This document shows, one piece after another, positions 23,740-34,761 of a DNA stretch of 64,000 nucleotides. The DNA lies in contig CM060733.1 of the NCBI GenBank assembly GCA_030704615.1, forward strand, positions 34,596,001 to 34,660,000, written 5' to 3'. The DNA is from Takakia lepidozioides. Its lineage: Eukaryota; Streptophyta; Takakiopsida; Takakiales; Takakiaceae. The first letter of the stretch is position 1; each line of letters begins with the position of its first letter. A program made the translations under genes and the position numbers. Under the pieces are notes generated by a model. It saw only the letters and a program-made list of their open reading frames with translations, searched no databases and was not told the origin of the DNA.

Positions 23740-24933
23740 CACTACAGCAAATGGGGGGGTTTGCGACGCCAGCCGCGCCCCCACGCCCCGCGCATCGCTA
23801 AGCCCGCGACGCTTTTTTGCGACGCCCCCCGCTGCGACACCATTACGACGCCCAACCGTCGTAAGGTGGCATGAAGGGGGAAAGATGGCCCTCGTTGCGA
23901 CGGATTTTTTTTCTTGCGACTCCCGGGCGTCGGAAATTTAAAAAATAAAATAAAATAAAACGTTGCGACGCCTCGGCGTCACAAAAGCGTCACTAAGGGC
24001 GCCCCAACGCCTCTGCGTCGCAACAGCATCACCAGAGTGGAAGTTTTTTTTTTTTTTTTTTTTTTGGGCTTTGCGGCCCTTAACTTCACAAAAGCGTCGC
24101 TGGGGGCGCCCCGCGCTAGAACGCCCAACGTTGCGACGCCAGGGGGTCGCAACGGCATCGCCACAGGGGGTCACAATGGTGTTGTGGTCAGCTTAGGTCA
24201 TCACAATGACGTCACTTTGGGCGCCTGACGGTGGGGGGGTACAACAACGGTGACGATGTTGGGGCTGGGGCTGGGGCTGGGCACTAAGGCTGTGAAGGTT
24301 GCAATTCCCCGGCGTCACAAGAGAGACCCCTTAGAAGGAACTTGAAGGAACTTGAAGGAAATCTTTATATGTATATATATATTTAGATTGCTTTTGTGAT
24401 ACATAGATGTAGCGTAGGTGTGTTGGTTAGTTTGTAATGTCTTAGAAATGTTATAACGTGGAGGTCTTAGGTTCATGTATGCATTGCATAATATATGTAG
24501 AACAATGAACATATCGCCATTAGACAGAACCGGAGTCAATGGTCCACAAGTTTTTGAAATTCGAATTCCAAATTCAAATTTTCCCGCCTAAATTCAAATG
24601 TACCCCCTTAAATTGTGACGTCCGGGCGTCGCACTTTGCGACCCCCGGACGGTGCTGATTCTGCATTGCAGAGTAGGTTTTTTTTTTTAATCCTCCGACG
24701 TCCAGACGTCGGAAATCGCGTCGGCGTCACAAATCGCGGTTTCGCATATTTGCGACCCTCATTGGTCGCATATTTGCGACGTTTTTTTGGCGACGGACTG
24801 GCGACGCCCGAACGTCGCAAATTTGGTTCTTCCCCCCCTGCTCGAAAAAGGCTGTTTTACGACGCCGTGGCGTGGCTGCGGCGTCGAGAAACCCCCCCCC
24901 CCCCCCCCCTTTTTTTTTTTTTTTCTTATAGTG
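23740..24933. mobile_element. Non-autonomous CACTA (EnSpm) element, 1.2 kb
   Basis: Termini are CACTACAGCAAA (left, 23740) and, on the opposite strand, CACTATAAGAAA (right, 24933). Both are followed by a G-run, TTT and a CGACGCC-type motif. Perfect 3-bp target duplication AGA lies at 23737-23739 and 24934-24936. The interior is dense in GCGACGCC/GGCGTCGCA-like repeats in both orientations, as expected for subterminal transposase-binding repeats. It has no coding capacity and contains poly-T and poly-C/T runs. It splits the LINE frame exactly between WSWSDD and LHSPFF. Confidence 0.88.
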
Positions 24934-25749
24934 AGATCATCACTCCAACTCCATTCCCCCGGGTCAAATTGCAGAGCAGCCAATGGATAAGAAAGAAACC
25001 AAGAGAAGGTTGAGTGCAATTGCATTTTCTGCCCTAGCGGTGGGGCTGGGTTAGCCATCCCCTTCCCATCCAACACTCTGATCGGATAAATGAACTGTTT
25101 CTGGATCTTGTAAGTAGGAGGTTGCCCTCACAATCTGCAACAGAAGCAATTCCCGAAGCCAAACTATCATTCATTGAGAGCACCAGTAGGACCGTGTTAC
25201 CGCCATTGCCTGTGGCAGCTGTCTAGCTGGGCAGGGACTAGCACGTCTGTTGCCCACAATTTGAGACACTATACCTGCAGGAAGAAAACTGTCTTGCTCC
25301 CAAATATTGCTGCAAATGAATAATGCACCACAATGTTCCCAATAAGCCCACTTTGGTTTTTGAAGGGATAACCTTTCAGAGCTGAGTATATTGTTCCCAA
25401 AAAAGGGTTGGCGGTAGGCCTCTGCAAAACAGACGGGTCTTCTTTGAACCAGTTTATCCCTGAGTGACTGCCAGACTGCCCAAATAGATTGCCATGGGCG
25501 AGGTCCCAGGATCACTTTCGTATTCTTTCCTTGAACAATCCAATAGAGGGAGTGGGCCCACAGGCCGGGGGATGAGGAGGGCCCCATGAGATAAGGTTGG
25601 ATTAGCTTACTCCACGGGCTGTGGCAGTAAACAATGGTTCTAGGAATCCACTTTGTCAAAAGTGCCTTGATTTGCGTTGTAGGATCCAAAATACCCAGGC
25701 CTCCTTTCTTTTTGGGCTGACATAGTTGCTCCCAAGAAACAAGAGCTCG
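24934..25749 (-). pseudogene. LINE ORF2 piece (post-RT region)
   Basis: It resumes with RALVSWEQLCQPKKKGGLGI immediately after the CACTA insertion, in frame with ...TQSPVR on the far side once a TCG/TTG target duplication is collapsed. It continues through WIPRTIVYCHSPWSKL and QSIWAVWQSLRDKL. After a frame change it reads LAALQFDPGEWSWSDD at the mini-CACTA boundary (24934). Confidence 0.85.
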
Positions 25750-26650
25750 CACTAGAAGAAAAACGTGGAATAACCACTATGTTAACCACTTATTTTGAGT
25801 GGTAAAAGACACTAAACCACTCTGGCCCCAAGAACCAGTGGATTAGGACAAATGAGTGGTAAAAGACATTATGTGGCATCAGTGGTTGAGGACAGTGGTT
25901 CGAACCACTCACGTCCGGGTCCACCTGTTCACTAACATGTCACAGTGGTAAATTAACCACTGTGACGTGTAAACTCACCAATGTGACGTGTCAATGGCGT
26001 GTCATTGAGATAAACCAACCACTTCTGACGTGTCACAGTGGTAAATTGACGTGTCATAGTGGTAAGTAACCACTTCCGTTTTCAAGTGGACACGTGGAAG
26101 TCAGTGGTCCGTGGATGATATTGGAGATTATGTTGACACGTGGCGACACTCTCAGCATGGACACGTGTCCTGTGTCGGTGCTACGAAATGGATGGAGTGA
26201 AAAATTCAATGACTTCTGAAACCACTTGTTGAGTGATCGCGAAATGACTCATAGAGTCATTCTATGAAAACTGAGAATATACAATATTACTCAAACCGTG
26301 GTTATGTGAGTGGATGACGTCTCTCAGCAGGTCATTGGAATGATTACCCACATAGTGGTATGTAAGCTATTTGAATCATCCATGGTGTCTCTCTCAGTGG
26401 GAACTATGGATTGGAATGATTACTAACAGAGCGGTGTGTAAGTGATTAGGAATACCATTGGATGAATTCATACCACTAATACAGTAAAATATAGGTGATT
26501 ACTTATACCACTACAAGAGTGGTAATGGAGGCAATTGTGTGTATTTGGCTACTCTTACAGTTTTAAATTATACCACTATTACAATGGCGTGCAAGTGATT
26601 ATGAACATGACTAGAGGAACACATACCACTATTGTGGTGAAAGAAGTACC
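25750..26650. repeat. CACTA left subterminal repeat array
   Basis: Dozens of ACCACT/AGTGGT hexamers in both orientations (for example ACCACTTnTGACGTGTCA and AGTGGTAAATTAACCACT). This is the typical layout for CACTA transposase binding close to the terminus. Confidence 0.8.
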
Positions 26651-27462
26651 ATTGGGGATTCAAGCTCCACAAAATAAAATAAAATCCCAGAGAGTAAGTG
26701 CTGGAACACTGTCAACAAAATCCAGCCATGATAAAAGTCTGAGCCTAACTTCTACACGGCGTCTCCGCATGCATGCTAGGAACACTGAACTGCTTTCCTG
26801 CCTTCTTCTCATTGCCAGCAATGTCTACGCCCGGACGAACGAATTTGTAAGCCCTCTTCATGTTCTTCTCTAGCCAGGGCTGCCAAGCTCACATTTGATG
26901 TAGATGTACACCAGGGGAATGTTCAGAATGACATCTGGTACAGTTCCAGCTTTGATAATGTCACCATGAAGCTCTTTGCCCCTTCCCAGGGCTGCTAGGC
27001 TCCCATATGTATATTACAAACACAAATAAACATGACCTGGTCTTGCTTCATCCCATCCCACATCATTTGCTCCTAGGTTTCCAAAGCATTAATCCCATAC
27101 CCATGCTGCACATACCTTGCAATCATGGCACTCCAAAACACCACATCTCGTTCAGCCACCTCTCTTGATCCTCTTTCAGAAGCTGTGGTCATGGTTGAGG
27201 TGCCTGATTTTATCAACTGTGCCGCTGCAGCTGCTACCTTTAGTTGACCATCTACCCATGCAGCAGGTTTCTTGTAGCTATTGATCCACATGGAATCATA
27301 GGTAATCTGGAGCTTGAAGTTCGGCCATCTTGGATGAATCTGCACCCAGACTCTATCCCTGCTCCTTCAGCTATCCATGCCGCTACACAAAATCATGCAT
27401 ACATCATTGTCTTGCTGCTAGCACCTAACAATGACAGCCTAGATTTGTTCTAGGAAACACCC

Positions 27463-27789
27463 TGTCAAGTTATTTTACCACTAGTGTGAAACTAGCTAGG
27501 AAATAGCTAGCTTTTACATATTGACATTTGGGATTGGCCCAAGTGTCAATCCAGGGGTCAAGGCAGATTTAGGCCTTGGAGTGGTTATCTTCACGGCAAG
27601 CGCGGGAGGCTCATCTTTCTCGAGTTGAGCCTCACCGCGCCTAGCTATGGCGCCGTAGTGTGGATTCCCCATGGCGTGGGGTGCACTTGGCTTGACTTGT
27701 ATTTGAGTGATGAGGTTATATATGCATGAGTTTATGCTTCAGCTTTGTGAGCTCGCATGAGCTTGTGCTTGTATTCTTCTTCTTTATCA
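27463..27789 (+). repeat. Terminal repeat A1
   Basis: 327 bp, TGTCAAGTTA...TTTATCA. Identical to A2 (39668-39994) except CCTTGG versus CCCTGG near 27576. It is followed directly by leader (CTCGAGAAAGATGAG), a junction also seen in gypsy copy 2. Confidence 0.95.
27717..27724 (+). promoter_or_regulatory. Probable TATA box of the gypsy promoter
   Basis: TATATATG lies about 65 bp before the end of A1, and identically in A2. Transcription would start roughly 30 bp downstream, near 27750, leaving a short R/U5. This is inferred from sequence only. Confidence 0.5.
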
Positions 27790-27804
27790 CTCGAGAAAGA
27801 TGAG

Positions 27805-27831
27805 CTCGTATCTATGAGTGCTAGATACGAG
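27805..27831 (+). other. Perfect 9-bp hairpin just after A1
   Basis: CTCGTATCT (27805-27813) and AGATACGAG (27823-27831) flank a 9-nt loop, 15 bp after the end of A1, where a tRNA primer-binding site would be expected. I see no TGGTATCAGAGC-type site there. In gypsy copy 2 the same place is only partly complementary, so conservation of the stem is weak. Confidence 0.5.
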
Positions 27832-29334
27832 TTAGTTGTAGCACTTGTGGTTTTTGCTTGAGAATGAGAGAAACCAAGTTGTTATGCAAGGAGCACCGTG
27901 GAGCTCTTGGTTGTTAGAAGCGGAGGCGATGTGGTTACGAGGTGGTAAACCTTGGCATTCGATCTTCAGCTTCAGAGATGAAAGCACCATACTGTAGGTA
28001 ATTCCAGAGCACCTTGATGGTTTCAGATTGTGTACATGCATGAGCAAGCACGATTGGGAAGAGGACCAGTCAAGAGCAGGTTATAGTGGCTTTGGTGGCA
28101 AAGCTGAGAACTGGACTTGGGAATGCGAGCTGTCATTGTGTGAAGGATTGCAAGACCAAGCGAAAGGGCTGATTTGGCTTGGGGCAAATCAGTGCACTTT
28201 GTGGAGTATGGTGAGATTGGGTTTCAATCTCGAGCTTCAGCATTGAGAGGGCTCTTGTCATGGCAAGAGCAGGGCTGGAACAGGAGCTAAGAGGTGCGGC
28301 AAGGCCATGGAATGTGCACCTAGGGTTTCAGAGCTTGGAAGAAGAGCTCTTGCACCACAAGAGAAGTGTCTTGTGGCTGGAAATGTAAGCCTTAGGGTTT
28401 CAGGAGCTTGGCAAAGGCTGTGGAGTGCTTAGTCTTGTCTTAGAGAGCATCAAGGAGCCAAGGAGCCAAGATAGGGGGCTGATATCTCTTGTGTGAAGAG
28501 GTTGCATGTGTGGAGCATGTATTCAGCTCATTGAAGCTTCCATCTTCAAGCTTGGAGGGCAAGCAAGGAAGAGGGAAGGGCTGACTTCCCTTATGAGGGC
28601 AAGTATGTGGAGCAGCTATCAGCCTGTGAAGGCTTGCACTTTAGGTGTGGGAGTGCAAGAAAGGAAGGAAGGGGCTGGTTTCCCTGTAGGGCATATTAGA
28701 GCATGCTTTCAGCTGCTGAAGCTGATTCTCTTATGGTGAGAGTGGGGCATGTGTGGAGCAAGGTTTGTGGGGTGCAAGAATTAAGCAAAGGAGCTTATTC
28801 TCTTATGGTGAGAGTGGGGCATGTGTGGGATCATGCCCTTCAGCCCATTGAGGCTCTTGTTTTCAAGCCTTAGAGAGCTAGAAGTGAAGGTCTAGGGCTG
28901 GTTTCCACTTGGAGTGAAAGAACAGCACTTGTAGGCCTTGTGAGTTGGTTTTCAAACTTCAAAGCTTGAAAGTGCGCCAACTCTTGAAGCAACAGGTGTA
29001 GAGGGCTGGAATAGGCTCTAGACAGATGTTATGGCCAATGAGGGGAGTGCTTGAATGAGTGCTCACAGGGCTGGGAACCACAGGGCTTTGGTTGTTTGCC
29101 ATGGAGTTTAGTGTCGTGTTTGGGGAGGCTAAGTGAGAAAGAAGGCTTGGGTTTGTGGCAACCACCTCATGGCTTAGGCTACATTGTGGTGGTGTGTGGA
29201 GCCGAAAGAGCAAGGATACCTTGCTGATTTCCTCACATCCACCATAAGCTCGGTGGAAGAAGCTAGAGTCCAAGGACACAAACCCTAGCTTGGCGTGGGC
29301 TAACCCCTTGGAGAAATGCTAAACTGCCAGAGCG

Positions 29335-31160
29335 GCCATGTGTGGGGCTGTGACAGGCTGTGGCAAATCTTGACGGGCTGTGTCAAGCTGTGACAGGCTG
29401 TGATGGGCTGTGTCAGGCTTGACACAGGCTGTGCCCAGTGCCTTTGGGGCTGTGACGGGCTTGCGGGGCTGTGCCAAGGCTGTGCCCTGAGGCCTGTGGG
29501 GCTGTGACGGGCTGTGACAAGCTGTGCCCATGGCCTGTGGGCTGGTGACGGGCTGTGACAGCTGTGATGGGTGTGCTGTGGATGGGCTGTGACAAAAGCT
29601 GTGTCCCTGTGCCCTGTGGGGCTGTGACGGCTGTGACAGGCTTGCCTGAGGCCTTTGGGGCTGTGACGGGCCCTGTGTGGGTCTGTGACATGCGTGCCCT
29701 GTGCCCTGTGGGGCTTGACGGGCTGTTCGCTGTGGCGAGCTGGGACGGGCTGTCGGGTCTGTGACAGGCTGTGCCCTTGAGGCCTGTTGGGATGTGAAGG
29801 GCTGTGACAGGCTGTGCGAGCTTTGACGTGTTTCCCCTTGCCTTTGGGGCTGTGGCTGTGAAGGGCTGTGACAGGCTGTGGGCCATTGGCCTTGTGGGGC
29901 TGTGGAACGGGCTGTTAAAGGCTGTGATGGCTGTGATGGCTGTGTACAGGCTGTGTCCCTGTGCCCTGTGGGGCTGTGAACGGGTGTGTCAGGCTGTGAC
30001 AGGCTGGCCCAGTGGCCTTTGGGGCTGGACGGGGCTGTTACAGGCCGTGCCTGAGGCCTTTGGGTGTGACGGGCTGTAGGGCTTGTGACGGCTGTGCCCT
30101 GTGCCCTTGGGCGTGACGGGCTTGGTCAGGCTGTGGGAGCTGTGACGGGCTGTGAGGGGCTGTGACAGGCTGTGCCCAGGGCCTGTTGGGGCTGTTGACG
30201 GGCTGTACCGGCTGTGGCAAGCTTTGACCGGTTGGATGGGCTGTGAGGGGCTGTGACAGGGTGTGCCCTGTGCCCTGTGGGGCTGTGACGGGCTGTGTGG
30301 CTGTGACATTGCGTGCCCATGGCCTTTGGGGCTGTGACGGGCTGTGCGGGGCTGTGACAGGCTGTGCCCTGAGGCCTTGGGCTGTGACGGGCTGTGACAG
30401 GCTGTGCCCATGGCCTTTGGGGCTGTGACGGGCTTTGATGGGCTGTGACAGGCCGTGCCTGATGGCCTTTGAGGCTGTGACGGGCTGTGAGGGGCTGTGA
30501 CAGCCTGTGCCCATGGCCTTTGGGGCTGTGACGCTGGAGGTGTGCTGTGACAGGCCGTGCCTGGGGCCTTTGGGGCTGTGAGGGCTGTGAGGGCTGTGAC
30601 AGGCCGTGCCCATGGCCTTTGGGGCTGTGACGGGCTGTGAGGGGCTGTGACAGGCCGTGCCTGAGGCCTTTGGGGCTGTGAGGGGCTGTGAGGGGCTGTG
30701 ACAGGCCGTGCCCTAGGCCCTTTGAGGCGTGACGGGCTGTGATGGGCTGTGGCAGCTGTGACATGCCTGTGATGGCTGTGATGGGCTGTGACAGGCTGTG
30801 CCCTGTGCCCTGTGACAGGCTGTGAGGGGCTGTGACAGGCCGTGCCCATGGCCTTTGGGGCTGTGACGGGCTGTGAGGGGCTGTGACAGGCCGTGCCCAT
30901 GGCCTTTGGGGCTGTGAGGGGCTGTGAGGGGCTGTGACAGGCCGTGCCTGAGGCCTTTGGGGCTGTGACGGGCTGTGAGGGGCTGTGACAGGCCGTGCCC
31001 ATGGCCTTTGGGGCTGTGACGGGCTGTGACGGGCTGTGACAGGCCGTGCCTGAGGCCTTTGAGGCTGTGAGGGCTGTGAGGGGCTGTGACAGGCCGTGCC
31101 TGAGGCCTTTGAGGCTGTGACAGGCTGTGAGGGGCTGTGCACAGGCTGTGCCCAGTGGCC
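29335..31160 (+). repeat. Leader minisatellite, 51-bp higher-order unit built from GGCTGTGA(C/G)GG
   Basis: The best-preserved part (30590-31110) repeats a 51-bp unit containing ATGGCCTTTGGGG or GAGGCCTTTGGGG plus three GGCTGTGA-type decamers. The 5' part (29335-30500) is more degenerate. Because 51 is divisible by 3, the minus strand stays open over long stretches (a 17-residue SPSQPVTAPKAMGTACH-type repeat); I treat these ORFs as artefacts. The G-runs are spaced to allow quadruplex formation. The leader 27832-29334 before it is G-rich and repetitive (CTCTTATGGTGAGAGTGGGG at 28731 and 28802), with no supported ORF. Confidence 0.9.
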
Positions 31161-31911
31161 TGTGGGACTGTGACGGCTGTGACCAGTGAGCTGTGTGGGC
31201 CTGTGCTGGTCTGTGGTGGCCCGTGTTGACCTGTGGACGGCCTGTGCTGACTCGTGGAGGCACTGGTGGACTGCCTAAGGACTGGCATGTGGTCTGGAAG
31301 GCCGAATTTTGAAGCTCGTGGAGGGCGGTTTGAGGAGTATCTTCATGATATTCCCATGGTCATGCAAGTGAGGATAGAGAGGAGAGGCAGAGTGTTGGGA
31401 TGAGAGCATGCTGGGGTTAGGCATTGCTTTAGCTTCTCTTCCTCGTAGTTTCCACCCTCTCATTAGGCCAAGACCTTTCCGTAGGTGGAGGCAAGAGTCA
31501 GTCCGGGTTTGGGCTGGGGTGTCCTTGCAGGAGCAACACCGTGGAGTTGTTTTTGGTGTGGGGAGTTGTCGTTCTGATTTCTTGTGTTTGGATCCCCTCC
31601 ATACCTGCATGCTTGACTGTGCGCCATGCTAGTTTTGTGTGGGCGCTTGTTTTTATAGGTGATTGGTCCGGATTTGATCACCGGCCAGTCCTAGAGCATG
31701 CTGTCGATGGTGAGGCTGGGGTGATGACCAGCCAGACCATCATTGTTTCTCCTGTGGTGAGGTTGGAGGTGATGACCAGCCAACCATAGGAGTGCTTGCG
31801 GTGGATGCAGGTACAGGTGTAGGCTATGTTAGGAACTTAGTATTCCAAACCATAAGCCGCAACAGGTTCTCTACCCGGTTACCTTGTGGAGAGGGGGTTA
31901 GGGACATGTTC

Positions 31912-33150
31912 ATGACCGGTTGAGTGTCAACACGGAGGTGCCACTAGTTGCTGGGGACAGTGCCGGTTCGAGCACTAGCGATACTAGTGGGTACACGAGA
32001 CGAGGTGTGCGGTTTAGGCCACCTTCACCTCCTGTGTCTTCCACGGAAGGTTCTGATTCGGATTGTGAATCAGGAGGGCTCATACCGGCGGTGCAAGTTG
32101 TTTCTTTGCCATTGTTGTGGGACACAATGGAGGAGATGTATGGAGCTACCAAGGGGCCACGAAGGTACTCTGGGGCGGTGGGCACCATTGAGTTGGATGA
32201 TTTTATCCAAGAGTTTGATAGTTGGTGTGATTTGCAGCAAATGCGCAATCCACAACTATTTACGCCGTTCATGGCATGGAAAGGGCTGTTTCAGCACCTT
32301 GAGGGGCCGCCTATGGATGATTACCATGAGTTCAGGCGGGGGCATGAGGTTGAGATCGAGGAGTGGAGGATGTACTGGTCACCCGACTATGTCTCCATCA
32401 CTAGGGGCACTAGAGCCACGAGGGCAGTGGCTACACCTGCCGCTGCACCGGCAGCTTCAGCAAGCAGCAGTGGGACTGGTGGTACAGTAGCTACGACGTC
32501 CACCCAAGCCACTACCGCACCAGCACTAGCACCCGTGCCTGCCTTCAACCCTGTTGTGGAGTTCTTCGAAGAGTTGAGAGGGAACTACCAAGGGGTGAGG
32601 ACAGAGAAGTTGCGGAGCTTGCAAGAGTTCCAACGGAAGCCGACCGAGAGCTTGAGGGAGGCTTTCACTCGCATGAGGCGCTTGATAAATGTAACCCAAG
32701 GGGTTACGGAAGCTCAGGCAGTCCAATTCTGGTATGGGATATTGGACAAGGAGCTGAGGAGAAGGGTGCGGGATGCAACTCTCCTACAAGCGGCCCAACC
32801 CACCTTAGCAAATGTGTTTTTGCTGGCAGAGCGGATAGAGCTCAACATGGTGGAGGAACGAGTGGTCATGGTGGGATTTGCTAAGGAGACACCACGGGGT
32901 AGTGGTGCTCCTAGCCAACCACTACCTCAACGTGCTCAAGGCAACAAGGGGGCTCAGGTGAAGCTCAGGGAAGGGCAGAGAGGACCTCAGATGCAGGGGT
33001 CTCTCCCTTCATTTGCTGGCCAACAACGGGCGGATGTGGTGTGCTGGACATGTGGAGGACCCCATGTCAAGAAGGATTGTCCAGAGGGAGGCAAAGGGCC
33101 GGCACATGCACAGCCTGCACAGTTACAGTGTGGGCATTGTGGCAACACGG
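31912..33150 (+). CDS. Gypsy gag
   Basis: The frame is open from 31902, but its only nearby ATG (31912, ATGACCGGT) is one base out of register. A single missing T in GGTTG would join it, otherwise initiation is further in (about 32127). It contains a retrotransposon-gag core (FFEELRGNYQGVRTEKLRSL, then EFQRKPTESLREAFTRMRRL) and a first zinc knuckle CWTCGGPHVKKDC (about 33042). A second knuckle begins CGHCGNTG and is completed, HGEAQC, only in the next frame after a one-base break in ACGGG at about 33148-33151. Gag would form the particle and bind RNA. The region between 32400 and 32530 is an Ala/Thr/Ser-rich linker. Confidence 0.85.
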
Positions 33151-34760
33151 GCATGGAGAGGCTCAGTGTTATGGTTTGCATCCTGAGTTGCGCCCAGGCC
33201 AGTTCCAAGGGAACAATGGTGGCCGGGGGCGAGGTGGAGCAGCCCAGAGGGGACGAGGTGGCCAGCCACGAGGTGCAGGCCAAGGGCAAGCTCAACGTGG
33301 CCAAGGACGCGGAGGTCAGGGTGTTGACCAAGGCATGGCCAACCGGCTTCAGCAGCTAGAGCAGAGGCTCGCTGCCATGGCTACAGCTCAGGTGGTACCG
33401 GCTCTAAGGCCGGATGGTCCACCTCCTGCTCCTGAGGGAGGAGATATGGGAGGCATGGGATTCATGTGTGGAGCAGCACTACCACTAGTGCAGGTGGAGT
33501 CTGCTGCAGCCGTGACTCGAGGAGCAGCACGAGTTCCTGAGCCACGAGGTGCAGAGGTGGAGTTGGATCCACAGCGTGGGGAGGCAAGCCGTCAGGCTAG
33601 GCTTCCTCAGTCATTCACATTGGCGGAGACAGTGTCGACGCCATCCATGGCACCTAGTTCTCGCCCGACTGTTACCGAGGCGGAGGTCACTATGCCATTG
33701 GGGAGAGCTACACGGGTAGCACCACTACCTAGTGTTGCCAAGGCTACGGCAGCTAGTGTGCTGCTAGGAGCGGCCACATCTGTGTGCCAGGCTCCATTGT
33801 TCTCGGCTACCATGATTGCGACGCCGGGGGTAAGACCAGCTGAGGTGTTCAGGCTGGCAGCTACACTCTGTGAGAGTGGGGAGGTTACTTCATCTTCTGC
33901 GGAGATAGTGGGAGGTGTAGTGCCGGAGGGATCCTCGGATTTGAGGGTCAAGACTGCCACGGCGGCGCCATGGCAAGCTGCAGCTGCCAGGTTGATGGAG
34001 CTGCCAGCTAGGCCAGCCATTGAGCGCGCCATGGTGACACCTGGAGTTGTCATGTTAGACAACCAGGATGGCATTTTCTGTTTGAGTGGACCGGCAGGCA
34101 AGAGGTACCGGCCACTGCGAGTCTTGTTGGACTCGGGAGCTCAGCCACTGATGCTGGGCAGAGCTGCTATTGCAGGCTTGGGCCTCACGGAGGCGGATAT
34201 GGAGCCTTGTCCTTTCCAGATACAGACGTCTCTGGGAGGATCGGAGCAGGCTCGGGGCATGACACGGCATGAGTTGGCTATCAGACTACGGCCGGATCAC
34301 CCTACAGATGGCTCAGTGATGCGAGCCAAGGCCATTGTGACAGACGCAGTCTCATACGATGTCCTGGTTGGTGGGGCAGTGTTGTACCCCATGGGCTTCA
34401 CCCTGGATTTTTGGGAGGAGTCAGCTTCCTATAGGCCTGCATGGCAGTCAGGGGAGGGCCGGCGTGTGCAGCTCCCTGTGACGTTCATAGGAGGAGTTGC
34501 GGTTGCCCAGCGAGGCAAGATGCCGACACTAGCAGCATTCACAGCGGCAGTGAGTTGGCCTAGAGAGTTGCTTGAGGGCAATGCTCATTCAGAGGATGTA
34601 CCACCTCCGGGAGAGCAGGATGACATGTATGGTATGGCGGAGTTGCCTACCATGGTTGCTCAGACTCCATTGTGGGGCACGAGCAAGGATTTGCAGCGGG
34701 ATGCTGATCGACGGGTGCAACAAGCCTGGGTGGAGGCTTTTGTACCGTCAGGAGAGGAGG
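33151..34760 (+). CDS. Gypsy protease region with long linker
   Basis: It continues from gag's second zinc knuckle through an RG-rich segment (GGRGRGGAAQRGRGGQPRG), typical of nucleic-acid binding, then a ~200-residue Ala/Val/Thr-rich linker without recognised domain. The aspartic protease follows: RPLRVLLDSGAQPLML (about 34110), with the DSG active site, and YDVLVGGAVLYPMGF as the second conserved block. The C-terminal ~120 residues lead into the methyltransferase. The frame drifts by one base in the purine run GGAGAGGAGGAGAG (34751-34764), after which the methyltransferase frame takes over. Confidence 0.8.
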
Positions 34761-34761
34761 A

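Noticed and set aside
24615-25076. ORFs on both strands across the right end of the mini-CACTA
   Set aside because: They cross poly-C/poly-T runs and the transposon-LINE boundary; only the LINE part (minus) is meaningful.
29989-31263. 424-codon minus-strand ORF (and 338- and 191-codon partners) with SPSQPVTAPKA-type repeats
   Set aside because: It is the reverse strand of a 51-bp minisatellite whose period is a multiple of three, so several frames stay open at once. No codon bias or domain is visible.
33041-33150. Start of the 688-codon protease frame before the gag overlap point
   Set aside because: The first ~37 codons overlap gag's zinc-knuckle region out of frame and have no protein-like pattern; real coding in this frame begins where the second knuckle resumes.
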